Shown: positions 57,437-64,000 of the stretch, piece by piece
Layout of the letters: the number at the start of each line of letters is the position of its first letter
Numbering within the stretch: the first letter of the stretch is position 1
Origin: Owenia fusiformis
Taxonomy: Eukaryota > Annelida > Polychaeta > Sabellida > Oweniidae
NCBI GenBank assembly: GCA_903813345.2
Contig: CAIIXF020000012.1
Location: 29,152,684 to 29,216,683 of the forward strand
DNA length: 64,000 nt
Direction: 5' to 3'
Notes under the pieces: generated by a model
Seen by the model: the letters and a program-made list of their open reading frames with translations, nothing else
What the model was told of the DNA's origin: nothing
The model's database searches: none
Position numbers and translations under genes: made by a program

Positions 57437-59893
57437 GGTTAAACTCCGCTCATGAGTATGTTTAATTCAATTTGAGACCTAGTATGTGATGTGCTGTAAG
57501 TTCATCAGTATATTAAAAGGTTCAATTTGGCGCATTATAGTATAGTTCAATTTGGCACGTTATTTATGATGTTCATAATGCCCCAAACTGAACTATGCTA
57601 ACACGCCAAATTGAACTTTTTAATATTGAACTGAGAGCACATCACATACTAAGTCCCAAATTGAAACATACTCATGAGCCAAGTTTAACCTTTCAATGTA
57701 AGGATGAACTTTGAACATCATAAATAACGCGCCAAATTGAACTACACTAATGCGCCAAATTGAGCTTTTTAATATATTGATGAAGTTGGAGCACATCACA
57801 TACTATGTCCCAAATTGAAACATACTCATGAGCCAAGTTTAACCTTTCAATGTAAGGATGTACTTTGAACATCATAAATAATGCGCCAAATTGAACTACA
57901 CTAATGCGCCAAATTGAGCTTTTTAATATATTGATGAAGTTTGAGCACATCACACACTATGTCCAAAATTGAAACATACTCTCATGAGCCAAGTTCAACC
58001 TTTCAATGTAAGGATTTACTTTGAGCATCATAAATAATGCGCCAAATTGAACTACACTAATGCGCCAAATTGAGCTTTTTAATATATTGATGAAGTTTGA
58101 GCACATCACATACTATTTCCAAAATTGAAACATACTCTCATGAGCCAAGTCCAACCTTTCAATGTAAGGATTTACTTTGAACATCATAAATAATGCGCCA
58201 AATTGAACTACACTAATGCGCCAAATTATTATGATGTTCATAATGCCCCAAACTGAACTATGCTAACACGCCAAATTGAACTTTTTAATATTGAACTGAG
58301 AGCACATCACATACTAAGTCCCAAATTGAAACATACTCATGAGCCAAGTTTAACCTTTCAATGTAAGGATGAACTTTGAACATCATAAATAACGCGCCAA
58401 ATTGAACTATGATAATGCGCCAAATTGAACTTTTTAATATATTGATGAAGTTTGAGCACATCACATACTATGTCCCAAATTGAAACATACTCATCAGCCA
58501 AGTTTAACCTTTCAATGTAAGGATGTACTTTCAACATCATAAATAATGTGCCAAATTGAACTATACTTATGCGCCAAATTGAGCTTTTTGATATATTGAT
58601 GAAGTTAGAGCACATCACATACTACATGTATGTCCCAAATTGAAACATACTCATGAGCCAAGTTTAACCTTTCAATGTAAGGATGTACTTTGAACATCAT
58701 AAATAATGCGCCAAATTGAATGATACTAATGCGCCAAATTGAACTTTAATATACTGATGTACTTGAAGCACATCACATACTATATCCCAAATTGAAACAT
58801 ACTCATGAGCCAAGTTTAACCTTACAATGTAAGGATGTACTTTGAACATCATAAATAATGCGCCAAATTGAACTATACTAATGCGCCAAATTGAACTTTT
58901 TAATATACTGATGAACTTACAGCACATCACATACTATGTCCCACATTGAAACATACTCATGAGCCAAGTTTAACCTTTCAATGTAAGGATGTACTTTGAA
59001 CATCATAAATAACACACCAAATTGAACTATGATAATGCGCCAAATTGAACTTTTTAATATACTGATGAACTTGGAGCACATCACATACTATGTCCCATTG
59101 AAACATACTCATGAGCTAAGTTTAACCTTTCAATGTAAGGATGTACTTTGAACAACATAAATAACGCGCCAAATTGAACTATGATAATGCGCCAAATTGA
59201 ACTTTTTAATATACTGATGAACTTACAGCACATCACATACTATGTCCCAAATTGAAACATATCCATGAGCCAAGTTTAACCTTTCAATGTTACGGATGTA
59301 CTTTGAACATCAAAAATAACGCGTCAAATTGAACTATGACAATGCGCCAAATTGAACTTTTTAATATACTGATGAACTTGGAGCACATCACATACTATGT
59401 CTCATCGAAACATACTCATGAGCCAAGTTTAACCTTTCAATGTAAGGATGTACTTTGAACATCATAAATAACGCGCCAAATTGAACTATGGTAATGCGCC
59501 AAATTGAACTTTTTAATATACTGATGAACTTAGAGCATGTCACAGGCTATTCCCAAATTGAAACATACTCATAAGCCAAGTTTAACCTTTCAATACAAGG
59601 ATGAAATTTGAACATAATAAATAGCGCCCAAATTGGTCTATACTAACGCGCCAAATTGAACTTTTTAAAATACTGATGTACTTGGAGCACATGACATACT
59701 ATGCCCCAAATTGAAACATACTCATGAGCCAAGTTTAATCTTTCACTGTAAGGATGTACTTTGAACATCATAAATAATGCTCCCAATTGAACTATACTAA
59801 TGCGCCAAATTGAACTTTTTAATATACTGATGTACCTGGAGCACATCACATACTATGCCTCAAATTGAAACATACTCATGAGCCTAGTTTAAC
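57437..59893. repeat. 154-bp satellite with inverted first unit
   Basis: About 15-16 units of 153-156 bases around CATACTCATGAGCCAAGTTT, AATGCGCCAAATTGAACT and GAGCACATCACATACTATG. The first unit (57437-57575) is in the opposite orientation, so the array is bounded by GGTTAAACT...CTCATGAGTATGTTT on the left and AAACATACTCATGAGCC on the right. A block beginning ATGATGTTCATAATGCCCC occurs at 57567 and again 664 bases later at 58231, showing a higher-order duplication. Minus-strand frames of about 70-86 codons are repeat artefacts. Confidence 0.95.
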
Positions 59894-59929
59894 CTTTCAC
59901 TGTTTCTTTCAACTTTTGGGTAATAACTG

Positions 59930-62830
59930 TGGATTAAAGGTGAAGAAAAGTCATTTATTAAAAATCAAAAAATTAACTTTTCAATGAGTTAATCGATTAA
60001 TTCCAAATTTTAACACAATATTAATCATAGCAAGAGGGACACTACAGAATCAAATAAATTAGAAAAACTTAATTTGCAAATTATTTGTCTGTGGAAATCA
60101 GAACCATCGCCTGTAGATATTAATCCTTTAATTCATAACAAACGGATTAGTTATCAGTGAACAAAACTCATGTCATAGAAATTAAATACTTGGGGATTAA
60201 AGTTTTATTTATATTGCTCTGACATGTCAATACATGTACGAGATGGTGAAAAACTGCATGATCTTGAAAGAATTGTTGGCCAAGGGGAGGGGGTCGCTAG
60301 GTATGGGCCTGTATAAAATGCGTAATGTATTTAGCTGAATATTGAGCATTTCTGTGTCAAGACTGTTTGTTTTTGTGGCTGACAAAGTGAATACAGGTGG
60401 CTGTGCTTTTGTAATATAAGAGGGGGATTTAAATGTCGTTTATTGTAACCTTGATGTGACAGAGAAACAATAGAGTAAACATGTGAGGAAAACTTATTAA
60501 TTAAGAATTAAAAAATTATTTTTCCAATGAATTGATCGATTGAATCCAAATTTTAACACAATGTTAATCATAACATGGGGAATAATATACAATCAAATAA
60601 ATATAAAAAAACTTAATTTGCAAATTATTTTTTGTTGAACTTAGAATCGTTGGCTGTAGGAAATTAATCCATTGACTCTAACAAACAGATTAGTTATCAG
60701 TGTTAACGAAACTCATTTTATAGAAATTGAATAATTAGGGATTAAAGTCTTACTTATCATATTGCTCTGACATAGCTGTATGTCCATACCGTATGTTATT
60801 TGGAACAGTTTGTTCTTCCATGCACCAATTTGCTCAAAACATAATCATCGATTTGTCAGATGAAACATTTGCAATAAATGTAAAATGCGCCCGTTTCTTT
60901 AGTTGCATTATCACATCATCAACTAAACATACCGAATCTTGCACCTTTTGTATATGTATATATTGAAACGGAAAACAAAGAATGATTAATAAAACCAGCT
61001 GTAATAAACAGAAATGGTCCGATTCTAATAGAAACAATTGTATTGCAAAGGCTAATCTCTGTTGTTTATCACGGGTGTTTATCTCAGATATCATATGGAT
61101 AACAGAAACCGCATGAATTGTGAAATGTGAAAGAATATAAGTTTTGACTTTGTTCTAATATGGCTTAATACCACATGAACTTGTATCAGTTACATAATGC
61201 ATGTTATTTCTTAATTTATTATAAGTGATTTGTCAGATGGAATCAATATTTCTGGTATATTACAGGCTCGTAATAAGTTTGATCCCAGGGGGTCAATTTT
61301 CAAAACATACCAATGATTTTGAAAGAATCTTGGCAAAGGGGTGGGGGATTCACATGAACCCAACGACCCTCCCCCCATGGCCACAGACCTGTATCAAATG
61401 TGTAATGTATTGAGCTGAATATTTTTGCAGTTTTGTGTGGTTTGCGAAGTGAATAGTGGTGTTTGTTTGTGTCTGTGTAAGAGAGGGCTTTAAATGTTGT
61501 TTGTTAGAGAGAAACAATGGAGTTAAATTGTGAGGAAACCCCACAATTAAAAATCAAAAAATTAATTCCCAATGAGTTAATCGATTGAATCCAAATTTGA
61601 ATACATTGTTAATCATAGCACGAGGTATACTATACAATCAAATGAATATGAAAAACTTAATTTGTAATTTATTTTTGTGGAAATTAGAAACATAGACTGT
61701 AGAGATTAATCCATTAACTCTAACAAACAGATTATTTAATAGGGTGAACAAAACTCAATTCATAGAAATTGAATACTTAGGGATTAAAGTTTTACTAATT
61801 ACATTGCTCTGACATGTCAATACATGTATGTGAATGATGAAAAACTGCATCTCTTTTAAGAAATTGTTGGCCATGGGAAGGGGGTCCTAAGGTACGGGCT
61901 TGTATAAAATGCGTAATATATTAATTGAATATTGAGCAGTTCGTGTCATGACTGTTTTTGGTTGGCAAAGTGAATAGTACAGATGGTTGTTCGTACCTGT
62001 GTAAGAGGCCGGGGGATTTAAATGTTGTTTGTTGTAAACCTGATGTGACAGAGAAACAATACAGTAAAAATGTGAGGAAAACTCATCAATTAAGAATAAA
62101 AAATTTACTTTCCAATGGATTGAATCCCAAATTTAACACAATCTTAATCATAACTCGATGGACATTATACAATCAAATAAATATGTAAAAACTTTATTTG
62201 CAAATAATCTTTTTGAGAAATAAGAACCATCAGCTGGAGAAATTAATCCTAACAAACGGATTAATTAGTGTGAATGAAACTCATTTCATAGGAATGGAAT
62301 ACTTAGGGATTAACGGCTCAAAAATAAACTCATATAATCCGGTTTTGATTGCAAATGCCAACATATTATTTGCTCCTGACTAGAATATTATTCTATATTA
62401 TATGGCAATATATGTTGTTTCCTTCAAATAATACACGAATAATATCATTAAAGAAAAATTAGTTTTTAAAAATAGTTATTATATCTTATTCCGCAATAAT
62501 ACAGGAAATAACTGCCTACTGTACAGGAAAAAATATTCTTTGCGATTCCCTCTTATTGCAACTATATAAAACATTTTATTCTATATTATTTTTACTTTAA
62601 TACCGAGTTAATTGAAAAATGTAACTTTTCACAGACTTAATGAAATGAATCCAAAATTTAACACGGTGTTAATTATAATTCGACTGCCATTGCATAATTT
62701 AGTAAAAGTAAAAAGCTTAATTTATAAATGACTTTTTGATGGAAATTAGAACCCTCAGTTGTAGAAATGACCAGATTAATCTGAACAAGCGCATTAATTA
62801 GCATTAAAAACAAAATACATTCAATGCTGG
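59930..62830. repeat. Degenerate ~540-bp tandem array, about five units
   Basis: The phrase AATCCAAATTTTAACACAAT or a variant recurs near 60001, 60547, 61589, 62124 and 62650, at spacings close to 540 or twice that. Each unit also has CTTAATTTGCAAATTATTT, AACAAACGGATTAGTTATC, GAATACTTAGGGATTAAAG and TTGGCCAAGGGGAGGGGGTC. A different stretch (about 60790-61230) interrupts the third position. Units are far more diverged than those of the 154-bp satellite, so this array is older. Confidence 0.8.
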
Positions 62831-63455
62831 ACTTTGCTTTTAATCTGTTAAAACAACAAACTCGGGAACTGAAGCTATTACGTAATATCGCGTATAAGAT
62901 GCGTATAGTTTGTTTTGAGGTAGAATAAGAGAAGAATCAGTCAAGTATAGTTTGATATAGTCTGTTTTAATTTAATATAAGTTGTTTTTCACCGCATATA
63001 GTAGGTTTGATTCCTACTTTGAGGCGTATAAGTGGAAAATAGTTCAGTTAAGATATACACTCTGCAATGATATATGCAGCTTATTTCAGTTTATATGGGC
63101 GTATGGGAGAGTATATCAGGACTTATATTAAAGTGTTCCGTTTTTAGGAATATGGGAGAAACTATTCTCGCCCATATTTAAGGTGATATTCAAACTATAT
63201 GGGGGATATTCTAAAAAATAGTTTGCTATAGTACAAACTATATTTGGCTTTTTTCACAGTGCCAGTGATTTGTCCCTGGCCTCGGCAACTGATTTAACAA
63301 AAATACAATTCTTTTGACCTCAAAAAGGTGCTCTCTTTGACAAATTTCCATGTTTTTTCCTCTCAGATTGGCCAGTTTCCATATGTTAAGGCCCAAAGCC
63401 AAAATTGCCAATGCTGTACATACCTACCCAAATTATTTAGAGTGAACCCCCAAGG

Positions 63456-64000
63456 ATAAAGTCTACAGTAAATCATGGAATTGTCATTTATCTTAAGAGT
63501 GTACTTACAATTGTGATCTTGAAAGGATGACATGATTGAAAAGGGTGACACGATTGTATAAATATCTCCCATAAAGTTTATCTTTGAAAACCTAGACACA
63601 TAAATTATGTTTTTGAACTTATGTTAAAAGCTAGTCTATTCAATAAACCTACTGAACTGAATTTATTTATCTTTCCAAAATTATGTAGACAGAATAAAAT
63701 AAAAATAGTGCCATGGGTACTGGGCTCACATCACCATGACAAAGCCAACATGTCTAGCCCTGATCAGTTTTAGAACAAAAGTACAACTTTAAACCATTTT
63801 CAGTCACCTTTTCAAAGGGCTGAAAAAGCTATTTCATCATGTTTAGAGTCAAACTGACCATGCCCATTGTGATCCTGGTCATGTAAATGATGTATGGAAC
63901 AATTTGTACATATGTAACCGATTGATTTACAGAAATAAATGATTTGTAAAAAAATGTGTGGAACCAAAGTAAAATTGACTGAAGGTCAAAAAATTTAAAA
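63456..64000. other. Non-coding, no feature recognised
   Basis: AT-rich sequence to the window end without gene or repeat border. Confidence 0.5.

Larger units (their letters stand above)
56269..63261. mobile_element. 6,993-bp CACTA-like element filled with satellite
   Basis: Ends CACTGTGCAAAAAGCCAAAT and GGCTTTTTTCACAGTG are inverted and flanked by a 3-base duplication CCA (56266-56268, 63262-63264). CACTG termini with a 3-base duplication are typical of CACTA/EnSpm elements. The arms extend about 300-380 bases with many mismatches, built of ATAGTTTG and GCGTATA words, and end near 56575 and 62880 (AACAAACTATACGCCTCTTA against AAGATGCGTATAGTTTG). No transposase was seen; most of the core is a 154-bp satellite and a 540-bp array. 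Confidence 0.7.
56012..63455. mobile_element. Outer TIR element split by a 7-kb insertion
   Basis: CCGGGGGTTTCACTCC near 56014 and AGAGTGAACCCCC near 63440 are inverted ends like those of the element at 27043-27600. Between them, 56269-63261 is a separate element with its own target duplication, so the outer element was about 450 bp before that insertion. Borders are approximate and its own duplication is not resolved. Confidence 0.5.

Overview
The window looks like AT-rich nuclear DNA from an invertebrate animal, probably marine. The signs are GT-AG introns, one spliced gene spread over about 44 kb, and very dense small inverted-repeat elements, satellites and minisatellites, plus a Ngaro-type tyrosine-recombinase retroelement carrying an SGNH-hydrolase relic. 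No prokaryotic features are present. The species cannot be fixed from sequence alone.

One host gene can be supported, on the minus strand. Its likely 5' end is a CpG-rich stretch near 52.55-53.0 kb with CCAAT-, ETS- and E2F-like sites and an ATG in strong context at 52770. Candidate small exons follow at 52550-52583 and 51271-51413. Then comes a single exon of 10,333 bp (39213-49545), open throughout, coding about 3,444 residues of low-complexity, charged, probably disordered protein. This exon holds three unrelated in-frame repeat blocks. Splicing continues to an acidic exon (38491-38775, phase 1 on both sides), probably to a 60-base exon at 8264-8323 (same phase), and then leaves the window to the left. 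I do not recognise the protein. The join between the 51.3 kb exon and the giant exon does not fit in phase, so the 5' part is provisional.

The rest is repeat landscape. Left part (0-8 kb): TA-flanked elements and a Ngaro element (3921-7389) with the family's split direct repeats A1-body-B1-A2-B2; both repeat pairs match exactly, so the insertion is recent, although the coding body is broken. Middle (8-38 kb, mostly intron of the gene): three copies of a 248-bp hAT-like element, TTAA- and TA-flanked elements, a 176-bp satellite, several minisatellites, foldbacks, and elements nested in each other. Right part (49.5-64 kb): a 32-bp minisatellite in the intron next to the giant exon, a 50-bp repeat, a GC-rich hairpin element, and a 6,993-bp CACTA-like element (56269-63261). 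That element's interior consists mostly of a 154-bp satellite and a degenerate 540-bp array, and it seems to sit inside another terminal-repeat element.

No CRISPR array, rRNA gene or intact tRNA gene was seen. Most open frames other than the listed exons come from tandem repeats or are antisense shadows of the giant exon.
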